Part shown: in pieces, positions 1 to 10,767 of the stretch | Layout of the letters: every line of letters starts with the position of its first letter | Numbering within the stretch: the first letter of the stretch is position 1 | From: Zanthoxylum bungeanum | Lineage: Eukaryota > Streptophyta > Magnoliopsida > Sapindales > Rutaceae | Assembly: GCA_019454045.1 (NCBI GenBank) | Contig: SKCR01017755.1 | Span: forward strand, 1-64,000 | Length of the DNA stretch: 64,000 bases | Direction of reading: 5' to 3' | Notes under the pieces: model-generated | Seen by the model: the letters and a program-made list of their open reading frames with translations, nothing else | The model's database searches: none | What the model was told of the DNA's origin: nothing | Made by a program: the position numbers and the translations under genes

Positions 1-243
1 AAGAGATATGAAAGCCATAGCGTATCTGGTTTCCCAATCAAAAGTAGTTTTAGCTTGGATGGGGAGAAACTTGTTTCAGGCTCTTCGGATGGTTCTATCT
101 ACTTCTACAACTGCCGATCGTCTGAGCTTGAGGGAAAGATCAAGGCATATGAACAGGCTTGTATAGATGTTGCTTTCCATCCCATTATGCCTAACGTAAT
201 CGCATCATGCAGTTGGAATGGAGATGTTTCAGTGTATGAATGA
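1..243 (+). CDS. C-terminal end of a WD40-repeat protein, WDR25-like (5' part outside window)
   Basis: The frame is open from base 1 to the TGA at 241-243, so this is the end of a gene whose start lies left of the window. The roughly 80 visible residues hold two WD40 repeat ends: a strand with GEKLVSGSSDGSIYFYN, then HPIMPNVIASCSWNGDVSVYE at the very C-terminus. In WD40 proteins each such repeat forms one blade of a beta-propeller used for protein contacts. The spacing and the terminal 'HP..P..IA.CSW.GD' pattern resemble my memory of the WDR25/PRP17-like family, whose C-terminus ends in the same place, but a search is needed to settle the subfamily. No intron is visible within the segment. 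The codons look intact and unlike the degraded transposon genes elsewhere, so this is probably a live host gene. Confidence 0.8.
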   Translation, partial: KRYESHSVSGFPIKSSFSLDGEKLVSGSSDGSIYFYNCRSSELEGKIKAYEQACIDVAFHPIMPNVIASCSWNGDVSVYE

Positions 244-702
244 GACAAGCTTGTTCATTACTTCGTTTTGCGGGTAATGAAACTTTACATCTGGGACCTT
301 GTGGTGACTTAGTCAACTACACAGCAGCAACTCTTAAAACTTCCTAATCATCCCAGAGTCTTCATCTGTGATATTGCTTATAGTTGCAAGAGACGGGGAA
401 TATGAGCATTGCAAGAATCAGATGATGAATATCCGATGAGTGCATTGCCTAGGGTAGAAGATTTATTCTTAGCTGTTACAATATATGTTCGCTTCTTGAA
501 TTGAACATGATCTAGCTCATATTGTGTAGATTCTGGATTGTTGTTCAGCTTCTTAAAATGTCTTGGTCACATTTTGAGAAATATCAACAAGTAGTAGGGA
601 GACGGTTGAATTATGAGGAGAAATTATGTCAATGTTGAATGTGAAGTATATGTCACCTTGTGATACGATTATGTGAGATTCTGTATGATCTTTTGAGCAT
701 GT
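244..702. other. 3' flank of the WD40 gene, no further gene seen
   Basis: AT-rich DNA directly after the stop codon. The first few hundred bases probably include the 3' UTR, but no polyadenylation site can be fixed by eye. No reading frame, repeat or RNA gene stands out. Confidence 0.6.
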
Positions 703-711
703 ATCTAAAAC

Positions 712-889
712 GAGTCCCGAAATGGCGTGGTTTGATGGTGTGAGGTTCAGAATCTCGTCCTGAGTTCGAATCTAGAGAGTGTTTTTTTTTTTTGTAAGAG
801 CCTGAGACAATTGAGGTTTTTATATGTTCCGTTTAAGCCCGGAAAGAGTGATTTGACTGCGAGGTTTCTAACGATTTAAAAAAAAAAAA
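712..889 (+). mobile_element. tRNA-derived SINE with poly(A) tail and 9-bp TSD
   Basis: This 178-bp unit has an internal Pol III-type promoter. An A-box-like TGGCGTGGTTTGATGG lies at 723-738 and a B-box-like GAGTTCGAATC at 762-772. It ends in a run of A (about 878-889). The 9-bp direct repeat ATCTAAAAC flanks it at 703-711 and 890-898, as expected for target-primed insertion by LINE machinery. An internal T run (about 781-792) interrupts it. SINEs encode no protein. I do not recognise the named family. Confidence 0.75.
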
Positions 890-1370
890 ATCTAAAACAA
901 TGGTACAAGCAAATGCATGTACCTTCTTTCTTTTAACTTTAAGCTTGATTACTATGCTTTTAAATTGATGACGAGCGGTAATTATGCGATGCTAGGGTTT
1001 AATAGAAGGGCAGAAACCGCCAAATTGGAAAATGTTAAAATTTGGATTCGATATTAAGATGAATTTTATACCAAGTTTTCATTTTAATAGTGTATTACTA
1101 ATAATTTCTTAATGCAAATTCATCAGAAAAAGCTCAGTTAAGGATCTTCATTGAAATTTACACACTCTTATGTGTATTTACATATTCCCCACTTAAGTTT
1201 ATGTTATTTATGTTATTGCTTCCCTAAGTTTGGTATATTTTTCATTATACCCCGTTTAAAGAAAGATTTAGGAGGAAACACATTCAAAATTCTATCTTTG
1301 CAATATAGACAGGACAGCTAGCTCTTGTTCCTGTCCGGATACTCCTAACCCATACCTACTATACTACCAT

Positions 1371-1373
<3 letters not shown>

Positions 1374-1416
<43 letters not shown>
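1374..1416. repeat. (AT)n microsatellite
   Basis: An uninterrupted alternating AT tract of about 21 units. It lies just before the first copy of the 80-bp direct repeat. Confidence 0.95.
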
Positions 1417-1418
<2 letters not shown>

Positions 1419-1421
1419 CAA

Positions 1422-1799
1422 CATTTTCCATAGCACTATATATCAAGAGAAACAAACAAGCATTTATTTGTGTTCAAAACATATACATGGTCCACTAACT
1501 CTTCATTATAAAGTGAGTGAGTGATGATTCATTCAATTTCCTTTCTATTATTCTTCATGGGGGGTCAATTTTCAAGGGGACATAACACACTACCTCCCCT
1601 TTCCTGATGCATTTCCTATTTAATTCCTACGATTAACACACCACCTCACAAATAATTTTAAAAAAAAATGGTAGATAAAATTATAAAAATTAATTTTTAA
1701 AAATTGCTTATATCCCCATTTTCCATTGCACTATATATCTAGACACACAAACAAGCATTTATTTGTGTTCAAAACATATATATGGTCCACTAACTCTTC
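1422..1799. repeat. Pair of about 84-bp direct repeats (1422-1505 and 1717-1799)
   Basis: Both copies run from CATTTTCCAT through TTATTTGTGTTCAAAACATA to TGGTCCACTAACTCTTC with a few differences, and lie about 295 bp apart. A shorter repeat, CTATGCAT(T/C)CCAATTTCAA, follows at about 1805 and 1861. No terminal inverted repeat or coding frame was found, so this is probably a local duplication. Confidence 0.8.
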
Positions 1800-2040
1800 T
1801 TGAGACTATGCATTCCAATTTCAAGTGAGGAAACACATTTATATGCAATCTAGCTATGAGCCTATGCATCCCAATTTCAACTTCCATATGAATATGTTCC
1901 CCACTTTAATTGATCTCAAATTGCTAAAAATTCTAAAATCTTTCTCTTTGTCACCCCTACATTTCAATTTCAAAACAACCAAATAAAGGAATGAATGGAG
2001 CGAGCAAGAAAGAAAAAAAGAAAAGTACAGCCCCCGATAT

Positions 2041-2220
2041 TTTTTTTTGGAAATGTTGTAAATCTCATCATCAAATCGTCTGACTCAGACTTAAGCGGAT
2101 AAAGTAAAACCCACTACTATCCTAAATTCTTACAAGAAATACATTTCATGAATTCGAACTTAGAATTTGAACAATCAAATTTTAAATTTTATGCCATTAA
2201 ACCGTACTGCTTGGGGCTAA
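2041..2220 (-). mobile_element. Possible minus-strand SINE
   Basis: Read on the minus strand, the segment has a head with TTTAATGGCATAAAA, a B-box-like AGTTCGAATT (2151-2160), and a terminal A run (T at 2041-2048 on the plus strand). That is the order expected of a tRNA-type SINE. I could not pair a convincing TSD, so the call rests on architecture alone. Confidence 0.35.
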
Positions 2221-4339
2221 GGCCCCTACACACTAACGCAAGAAGCAAATGAGTGCAATCATAGTCTAAAAGAGAGTTGCTTTTTTTTTTTTTCACTTGT
2301 GGTCAAGCGGGTGTTCGCAATAAAATGGACCCACCGGTTAGCCTAACTAGAGACATGAGACGATGGGTAGAAAGGTATTAGCAAAGCAAATTATTCACTT
2401 GGATTGGACATTTAACTTCATGGTCTAAAGTCTAAATCACTTTGCTTTTTTGATTAGGAAACCAAAACACCACAATTAAAAGAGGAATCTAAGACCATAA
2501 TACCCATTGCTTAGAAATCATAAAACACTATAAAGTCATCTTCATTTGCTTTCCTTTTTGATCCATCTTGTCACGTTTAATTTTTTATTATTTTTCTGTC
2601 AATTGTTTAATACATTTCAAAATCTACAAATATACACTTGTAGCACAATCCAATATTAGAAATATATCAATTCTCATTAATATTCGGAGAGAAAAATACT
2701 CTCAATTTTAAGAGAATAGAGTCACTGGATTAAAGAGACGGGTGTTTTTTTTTTTTGGTCAACTTTAGATTAATGTTTATCTTCTCCTATAGCGGCTACA
2801 TGGTAGACCATAATCAAAATGTTTGTGACTAAAGACACAAAAATATAACATATCAATAAGTCCTTCAATCTTAGCCCTAAAAAGTGAGCCGACAAACTCA
2901 TTGTATTGGTACTACCACGTGGTTTGTGGCCATACCCCAAGCCACCTTTTTTTCTTATTGATGTTTATAATTTTGTTGTTGTATCCCAATGCCTCTAAAT
3001 TTTTAAATTAATTTTGGGCAAAGATCCAATTATGATTTTGCTAAACCTCTTTTTATTTTTTTCCATATTTGGGAAGTATTCCTTATATGGCCTTCATATT
3101 GTAGGCCATGTAGTCATTCAAACACAAGTGCTTGCACACTCAACAGTAAACACTAGCACATTCTTTTGCTTATAATATATAAAACTTTTATCATTTTGTA
3201 ATATGCTCCACAAACTTAACAAACATGCATGATTATAATCTAAGACTCACTTAACTAGAATCTCTTGTGGTAATGATATTGTAAAAAGTTAGATGGGCAA
3301 ATGTGTTTGATCTATGTCACCAAATAATTATAAGTCTAGAAGCTGATGAGTCCAGCTAGAAATGGGCATGACCATCTATTAGATTCTGTTTCTCATCTTT
3401 TTTTTTTTTTTTTAAATTTAAAAGAAAGATTTGATTTCAGCTTTTTCATTACCCTTTTTCCCTTTATAATGCATGGCATCAATTACTTAGTAGTCAACTA
3501 AACTTTAGCCTACAGTATGTTGTTTGAACTATTTAACGCAGCATAAAAATTTAATCAGATCTTTGTTAGAAGTTTATGTAGTATTGTAGAAGCTAACTGC
3601 TAATAGTAGAACTCATACTTTTTTTTTTGAAAGGCTAACTCATACTTAAAACTTAGTTTATCAGTTAAGAACTGTCTCAAACTTAAATATTTAGCTTAAT
3701 AATTATTTTCAGATGATATATTAGATCAGCTTCTTAGTGCTCTCCAAATTCTCAACAGTTGTAGGTTTCGATAAGAAAAATATTTCATATCGATTGATCA
3801 TTATATTTAGGATTTCTACATGATATCGGACTCAAACTCATCAAGATAGAGGCCCACAATATCTTTCTGGTCAATGATCAGATAAAAATATTAGCATGCA
3901 TGTGATGGGGATGGTAGAAAAAATATTTTATACTGAAAATATTTAGAAGACTAAGAATATAAGCTTAAAGCAACAATAAACTCATGAGCTATCTTTTGAA
4001 TAGGGGTGTGCACAAGTCGAGTCAAGTTAGGACTCAGCCCACTTAACCTACAAACAGTGCGGGTTGGAATTTTTCCAATCTGACCTGATCAACAATGTTT
4101 GTAGGTCGGTTTGTGTGAATTGAATTTATTTTTATTCAAAATTTTAATCCATAATTAACATTCAAAATAAATAAATACATGTATAGAAAAGGAAAAAAAA
4201 TCAAAATTTTAATTGAAAATATTAAAAATATCATATTAATTAAATATAATTAATTAATTAATATATATATATAGGGTTGTGGGTGTTGAAAATTTTTCAA
4301 CCAGCATAACTCGCACTGCACTACAAAAATTATGCCCTT

Positions 4340-4720
4340 TAGCGTCGAAACTAATCGACGCAAAAATCCAAAATTTCGACGCAAATGTAAATTAGTGTCG
4401 AATTAATTAGACGCAAAAATTGGACGCCGAAACATGGACGAGAATAATATTTAGCGTCGAAACAAAGATATTCGACGCTAAAAACTACCATTTTGCGTCC
4501 AATGTATTTCGACGCTAAATAAAATTTTCTGACGCTATAGGTCAGATATTGCGACGAAATAATTCGACGCTACAAGTTAGACTTTTAGCGTCGTTTCGTT
4601 TCGACGCTAAAGTATATTAAAAATAATATTTGTATACTTACATCAGCGATTTTTTAACTATTAGCGTCGAATATTGTCGACGCCAAAAACACATTTAGCG
4701 TCGACTAGTTCGACAAAAAT
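4340..4720. repeat. Left subterminal repeat array of the CACTA element
   Basis: Many copies of TTTAGCGTCGAA and its inverse TTCGACGCTAAA occur in both orientations over about 380 bp. In En/Spm such clusters are the binding sites of the TNPA protein that brings the ends together. A matching cluster lies at the other end. Confidence 0.85.
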
Positions 4721-4902
4721 AGTTAACAAATGTGTTTTTTTAAAAATTATTAATTTACTACTTTTTGGTCTAAAATAATTAATTTAATATTTAATTTAAT
4801 TGAAAAAAAATCCATGATTAATAACAGAATTACGAAATATTATAATAATTATTTTATTATTATATTGAATTTTTTTTAGAAAAAATACATATTATATTAA
4901 AA

Positions 4903-6460
4903 CTATTTGTTCAAAATATTTATACAAATGGATATAAAATTTATTGCTACTGTGATGGGGGCGCTCGAGGCCGATGCACCCTGACTGAGTGAGGCCTCCA
5001 ACATCTGGCGGAAAGCCAGCATTTGCTGTTCGAACTGCTTCATCTTCTTCTCGTGGTCCACCTTGACCTGTTGTAGCTCCTCCTTAGTCTTCTTTAGCTC
5101 GTCTCGGGTGGTGACTAGCTGGTCTTCGGTGGTGGTTAGCCGGTCTTGGGTGGTGGCTAGCTGGTTTTGGGTGGTGACTAACTGGTCTCGAAGAGAGGAG
5201 GCATTGTCCGAATTAACAGTATTGCGTGCAGATGACGTCGACTTTTTACGAGTGCCAAGGCCAACGTTGTAAGCTGTTTGATTCTTGAAAACCAATTACG
5301 ACAACTGCTCATCTGGTATCGGGTCGGACCCTGTCTCCTGAGTTTGCTGTTGGAGTTCCATCATTTCGTTCTGTTTAAAAAAATAAGTTAATGTTAGAAT
5401 TTGAAAAAAAATTAACATATATAATTATAATTATTTTATTTTAAAAACTGAAACTTACATAACAGCGTTTGGCTTCTTCATTTATCCATTGTTTTTCTCA
5501 TTGTAATGCGTCACTCGGAAAAAATTTGGAAATGATTGCACCTCACCTGTGCTACTCTGTTAAAAACAGAAAATAAATTCAGTATTATTCCACATTAGTA
5601 AAAACAATGAACTGTTAAATTTTACGTTATGATATATTTACCTCAGAATGTTCGGCACGATGTTGGATAAATGGCTTCGAACCTCCACGGTGGTTAAAAC
5701 GCAAGTGACTTCGATTTTCCGCATTTGCGTGACATTTATCCTGCATTTAACAACACTGTAAGTACCGAAAACAAAGACAATTATAAATTTCCGTTTATTT
5801 CAAAATTTACCTCGTGTTTTTTGCTAGACCAAAGCTCACATAAGAATGTCCAGTCTTGCTCCTCTATAAAATCAGGCTTATTTTGTGGAGCATCTGAAGG
5901 TCCATGTTCGTCGAATATTGGTTTCAGGACTTTTGTCCTATAATCCTTATAACTTTTCCCCATGTGGTAGTCAATATACTGTTGGACATTCACTTTGGTC
6001 AGATCGAAGTCGAACCACTCCTACAGGAATAGCAACCGAGTAAAAATAAGTATAAAATAAAAATGTTAACTAAAAAATAATATCGAAAACTTAATACCGT
6101 AAAGAAACTCATAAGTAGCGAAGAGAATAGCTGGTTGATTTTCGTCTCCCACGATATCTTTCTCCAAGAAAATTAGTTTTGGGAAGCTTCAAACCGAGCT
6201 GTATCACCTATGGCTGTAGTAAACGTTGAATTATGTTGTCCGACTTGACTTTGTCTATCATCTGATATCTCAATCCGGATACGACCGTGAGCTTTAACGT
6301 GCTTAGCCAACCCTAGGCCACGGGTGCGTCCTCGACCCTTCGCTGTACTCGACTCACATGTGCTAGCAGAGACTCCATCAGGGCCAGCTGTCCTTGCTGA
6401 TGTAGATGGAGTCGCATTAGCCCGTCTGCGATTGCCTGTGCCATCTGCAAACACACACAA
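4903..6460 (-). pseudogene. TNPA-like Transposase_24 gene of the CACTA element
   Basis: Three minus-strand coding blocks fit one spliced gene. The first (6173-6460) carries GRGRTRGLGLAKHVKAHGR followed by IEISDDRQSQVGQHNSTF, the typical start of plant Transposase_24 proteins. The second (5781-5993) contains NVQQYIDYHMGKSYKDYRTK. The third (4903-5295) is a heptad-like coiled coil with repeated QLVTTQNQL/RLTTTEDQL units and a Q/K-rich tail. In CACTA elements this protein binds the subterminal repeats and helps excision. Splice sites between the blocks look plausible, but I could not confirm a continuous frame. Related broken copies sit at 10768-12142 and 17505-18935. Confidence 0.7.
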
Positions 6461-6688
6461 AGTTTCAGGTTTCCATCACAATATATTATTCGGAACATGA
6501 ATTAAGAAACATGCACAGCATTTAATTATGAAATCAACATCAAAACATGATATAGTCCCTCCATTTATCAAGCATTACACTTTCTCTCCAAAAGCCCCTC
6601 AAGACCGAAACTACCCTCTAAACATAAGCCATACATCACATTTATATCACTATCAAACCATACTGCTATGCTTCCCTCTATTCCGTAA

Positions 6689-8018
6689 TCATTGCGAAGG
6701 TGTTTGACCCGCACAAACTGGACATGTCATGTATCCCTTAGTGCTCCATCCAGATAATGAACCATAAACTGGAAAATCATTAATGGTCCATAATAATGCG
6801 GCATGCATATGAAAATACTGCTCGGAAGCTGCATCATAGGTATGCACACCCACATTCCATAATGTTTGTAACTCTTCGATCAATGGTCTCAAGTAAATAT
6901 TCATATCTTTACCAGGGGAGCGTGGACCAGGGATAAGCAATGACATAAACATGAACGGATCCTTCATACATTTCCATGGAGGTAAGTTATATGGAATAAC
7001 AATAACAGGCCTCATGCTATAAGAGTTGTACGTATTCCCAAACGGGTTAAAACCATCAGAGGCAAGACCTAACCTGACATTACGGGGGTCCTCAGCGAAA
7101 TGGGGGTACATGTCATCAAATTCCTTCCACTCGGTTCCATTCGCAGGATGTCTAAGTATGCCCTCCGCACCGATCCTCTTTTCATGATGCCACATCATGT
7201 CAGTCGCTGTGTGTCGTGACATGAACAACCTCTGTAGCCTGGGCGTTAAAGGGAAATATCGCAATATCTTTTGAGGCACTTTCTTCCCCATACCATGGAC
7301 TTTATACCGACTTTCACCACATATCGGACAATATTCAAGTGATTCATATTGGGCACGAAATAATACACAATCATACTTACAAGCATGGATGGATTCATAC
7401 CCAATTCCCAAATCATGCAACATTTTCTTTACCTCGTAATACGACTTAGGCAATTCGCTTCCAACCCGTAATATTTACCCCAGTAACTCTAGTATCATAT
7501 CAATACTTTTTTTGGTCATTCTGTTGATCACTTTAATGTGTAATAATTTCACAACAAAATTCAAGATCGACATTCCAACACCTTCAAATGGAATTTTTTT
7601 TGCCTCATCAAGTAGTTCACTAAATAAATTTTGATCATTTCCACTTAACACTGGCATGTCACCACTAACACTATGACCAAGTTGTGGACCTTGTAAGTCA
7701 TGCAAAGCATCAGTTATCTCATCGTTTACAGGTTGATTGTAACTACTGCTCCCTTCACCGGAATGAATAAACCGTGACTGAGGATTATACTGCTCACCGT
7801 GATAAATCCACGTACGGTAAGTTGGTGATATTCCCGGCATGTATAAATGATTATACTTCATCTAACAGTTTCCTTTTCTTATTCAAACAATTTGTACATG
7901 GACACCGAACACGACCTTCTGCATCAATGTGTTGCTTTGTGACTTCCATGAACTCATACACTCCATTACGATATTCAACACTCAATCTATCCAGCGAGCT
8001 CATCCAAATTCTATCCAT
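6689..8018 (-). pseudogene. TNP2-type CACTA transposase, N-terminal part
   Basis: The gene starts MDRIWMSSLDRLSVEYRNG and continues with the CPCTNC motif of the transposase-associated domain. A one-base frameshift near 7855 and an in-frame TAA near 7474 break it. It then reads YYEVKKMLHDLGIGYESIHA, CPICGESRYK, LRYFPLTPRLQRLFMSR, GLASDGFNPFGN and PVIVIPYNLPPWKCMKDPFM, the classic TNP2/Transposase_21 core. The frame ends after MTCPVCAGQ, where family members continue for several hundred residues including the C-terminal domains. So the right half of the transposase was deleted, and only the N-terminal 440 or so codons remain. It would be non-functional even if the two lesions were absent. Confidence 0.85.
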
Positions 8019-8429
8019 TTCAGACAAATACCTAAATATAATAATATAATTATTAAACATCATATTACACTCATCAACATTACTAATTCATTAATTATTT
8101 ATTTAAGCATATACATATTTATTTAGTTGATAAATTAAATAGTTGACAGAAAAAATATATTTAGTTAATTAATTAATTAATCTACATATATGAATCATAA
8201 ACCACTAACAAAAAGTATATAATAAACATAATCATAAAAAATGAAAATAATAAAGAAATATGAAAGAATATTTACCTTATGGAAAATTGATTACAATTTT
8301 ATTGAAAATTTGTAGGAGAGTTGTGAGGTTGCAGAGGAGAGATTCTCATATTTCAGAGGATGAGATTGAAGAAGATGAGAGAAAAAGCAGAGGGGGAGGA
8401 GGGTTGGTGGTATTCTGCATTTTAATCTA

Positions 8430-8910
8430 TCTTTAGCGTCGAATTACTAAATTCGACGCTAATTGTCCGATTTTTAGCGTCGAATCTCCTATTTCGACGC
8501 TAAATGTCTGATTTTTAGCGTCGATATTAAATTTAGACGCTAAAGATTAAAGGATTGTCGGTGGTATCTTCATAAGCCTTTAGCGACGCTACTTCATCGA
8601 CGTTAAATTTCAAGTTTTCGGCGTCGAATATGATTTTTGACGCTAAAAGTATAAAATTTAGCGTCGCAATTTATGTCGACGCCAAAGATTATTGGAATAC
8701 TTAAAAAATTTAGCGTCGAATACTTTTCGACGCTATAAGTCGTACTTTTAGCATCGATATATGAATTCGACGAAAAAAGTTGAATATTTGGCGTCGAATA
8801 TGATTTTCGTCACTAAAATCTTGATATTTGTTGTCGAATATTAATTACGACGCTAAAAGTGATTATTAGCGTCGAAATTAGTTTCGACGCTAAAGTATTG
8901 GACGCTAAAG
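8430..8910. repeat. Right subterminal repeat array of the CACTA element
   Basis: About fifteen copies of TTAGCGTCGAA/TTCGACGCTAA, many in inverted pairs, continue up to the terminal repeat. Several have decayed (for example GCATCGA or CGTCACTAAA), which may weaken TNPA-type binding. Confidence 0.85.
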
Positions 8911-8990
8911 GGCATAATTTTTGTAGTGCTGGTTGACCAAACCCAATCCATTGGGTTTGGAAAGGTTGGGATTGTACACCTATTTTTGAG

Positions 8991-9890
8991 TGTGACCATA
9001 TTCTTAGCAATCATTATGGGATTAGATTGTTGATGTTCTCCACAAGTGCATGTCTTTTATTTACCTTGTCATGTGGAAAGATAAAAATCTATGGAGTTGC
9101 CCCAAACTTATATACTTGCCCAAAAACTTATGTGTCTTGGTTATCCAGTAACCAGCATGCACATACACAACAATGATTCTAGATTGTTCTACCATAGGTG
9201 AAATTGACTTGCTGTCGAGGGCTTGATTTTTGGGTCACTTTACCGACATTAATGCTTGTGAATAGTAAGTGGATAACTTATTACTAAAATCACTTTCAGT
9301 GAAAGTGAAATAAATAATTAAAAGATAAAAGCAACATTAACACTACACAGGCACGTAAAAAAAGTAAAAAAGTTATTATGCAAATATTTTTCTTTCACAT
9401 AAATAATTCACCAGCAAACCCATGAGAGTTCATGATATTTGATTGAGAACTTTTTTGAGTAAAAAGAAGTAAACATATGGTTGCATGTGTATGTGTAGCT
9501 TTAAATTTGGTGGAATCGTAATGGATGAAAAAATTTGATAGTGATTTTTCACTTTATTGAAGTTATAGGGGTTACTAGGGTTACCTATAGATGGTGCTTG
9601 GTGCATGGAATGACATCATATTTTATCCATAAAGTTAAGTTACATTTGTTTTTTTTTTTTTTTCCAAGGAATTTGGATCCAACACTAAGTTAAATTATGT
9701 TAATTTTTTCATAATCTATCACATATATTTTAATAATAATACATTATTAAAATTTAATTATATATAAATTATTATTTACTAATTTCGGTTTAAAAAAAAG
9801 TTAATAAAATTCAATTCAACACGCAAATCATTTTTTATATGGTTTTGATGAGAATATTGTAAGGGCATGTACGGAACGGTGGTAAGTGCC
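8991..9890. other. Intergenic DNA, nothing identified
   Basis: AT-rich sequence right of the MITE. It contains a T run near 9651 and no protein-like frame, terminal repeat or RNA motif. Confidence 0.55.
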
Positions 9891-10389
9891 AAAGTACCAG
9901 CATTACTATCTCGTTTGTTGCAGTGCAATGCAATGTCAATTAAATTTATTCTTTCTTACATATTATGATGGTGGTGGTGGTGATCGATAATGGTGATAAT
10001 TCTGTTTGTGTCGGCAAGCAAAGAAAGAGCCAGCAAGATTAATGCATGTGTCTATTTATTTTTCCTAAATTTAGAGAAGTGAAATTCTTATAATTAAAAG
10101 TTATAACGAAAATGGATTAGATATATCAATGGATAAATAATATTCTATCTTTGATAGAGTCTTTAACTTTTCAAATGATGTTAACAAGAAGGAACAAACA
10201 TAAATTAAGCTACATTTGATATGAAAAAATACTAGGGCTATCTATAAACTTAATTATTGGTACATGATTGACACAGAAAAAGGTTTATATACTTTGTAAA
10301 TTTAAATTTAATATAGAGTAGTGATAGATATACTTCATGAGTACATAACAAATATAAAATTATAATGGATGTTTAAGGCTAATCACGGA

Positions 10390-10640
10390 AAAGTTTTAGC
10401 GTCGATAAAGCTTCAGCGATGATAAATATTCAACTTTGCATATGCGGTTGTCGTCGCTAAAATCGATATTCGGCGACATTTATGCTGAAAGAGGAAATTT
10501 TCGCATCGACAAGCAAATGTGACGCTAAAGATCATTGGCGTTGTCTAAATGTGAATAACTGTAAACGTCGACATTTATGTTGTCGACACTAAATACAAAT
10601 AATTTACGTTGCCAAAAATATCTAAAAAGTAAAATATTAT
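10390..10640. repeat. Degenerate CACTA subterminal repeats
   Basis: Motifs such as TTTTAGCGTCGATAAAG, GTCGTCGCTAAAAT and GTGACGCTAAAG recur. They mark the left end of a CACTA element related to the one at 4319, but no CACTA terminus is recognisable before them. The same array recurs at about 17120-17340. Confidence 0.65.
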
Positions 10641-10767
10641 TAAAAATATATATATATGTAATTACTGATCATTACAAATATATTTTAATAATATTTTATT
10701 TTTTAAAACTTAAAAAATTGAAAAATTAAATTAAAATTATCATTATATATAAAATAAATATTTTATA

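Larger units (their letters stand above)
899..3992. other. AT-rich intergenic DNA without a recognisable gene
   Basis: Apart from the microsatellite, direct repeat and possible SINE listed separately, this stretch holds only short open frames without protein-like composition. Several poly(T) tracts occur (near 2281, 2745, 3398 and 3620). Some may be tails of old minus-strand retroposons, but no paired TSD was found for them. Confidence 0.6.
4319..8928 (-). mobile_element. CACTA (En/Spm) DNA transposon with intact ends
   Basis: The element starts CACTACAAAAATTATGCCC and ends with the exact inverse. The terminal inverted repeats match perfectly over 28 bp. The 3-bp TSD CTG is present at 4316-4318 and 8929-8931, the hallmark size for CACTA insertion. 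Both ends carry dense subterminal copies of a GCGTCGAA motif. The interior holds degenerate minus-strand copies of both CACTA genes: a TNP2-like transposase (right) and a TNPA/Transposase_24-like protein (left). At 4.6 kb it is shorter than full-length plant CACTA elements, and the TNP2 frame is cut short. It is probably immobile by itself but has ends that a related transposase could use. Confidence 0.93.
4001..8982. mobile_element. hAT-type MITE, split by the CACTA element
   Basis: The left end TAGGGGTGTGCACAAG at 4001 and the right end, reading TAGGTGTACAATCCCAAC on the minus strand and finishing at 8982, are imperfect terminal inverted repeats. Flanking 8-mers CTTTTGAA (3993-4000) and TTTTTGAG (8983-8990) agree at 6 of 8 positions, fitting the 8-bp TSD of hAT elements. 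After removing the CACTA insertion and one TSD copy, the MITE is about 370 bp. It encodes nothing. The short repeats and imperfect TSD mean it is old. Confidence 0.6.

Noticed and set aside
2281..2300. T runs near 2281, 2745, 3398 and 9651 as minus-strand retroposon tails
   Set aside because: No A/B boxes and no flanking direct repeats could be paired with them; homopolymers are common in AT-rich plant DNA.
5063..5272. Plus-strand Ser/Val/Trp-rich frame
   Set aside because: Antisense of the repeated coiled coil of the TNPA-like gene.
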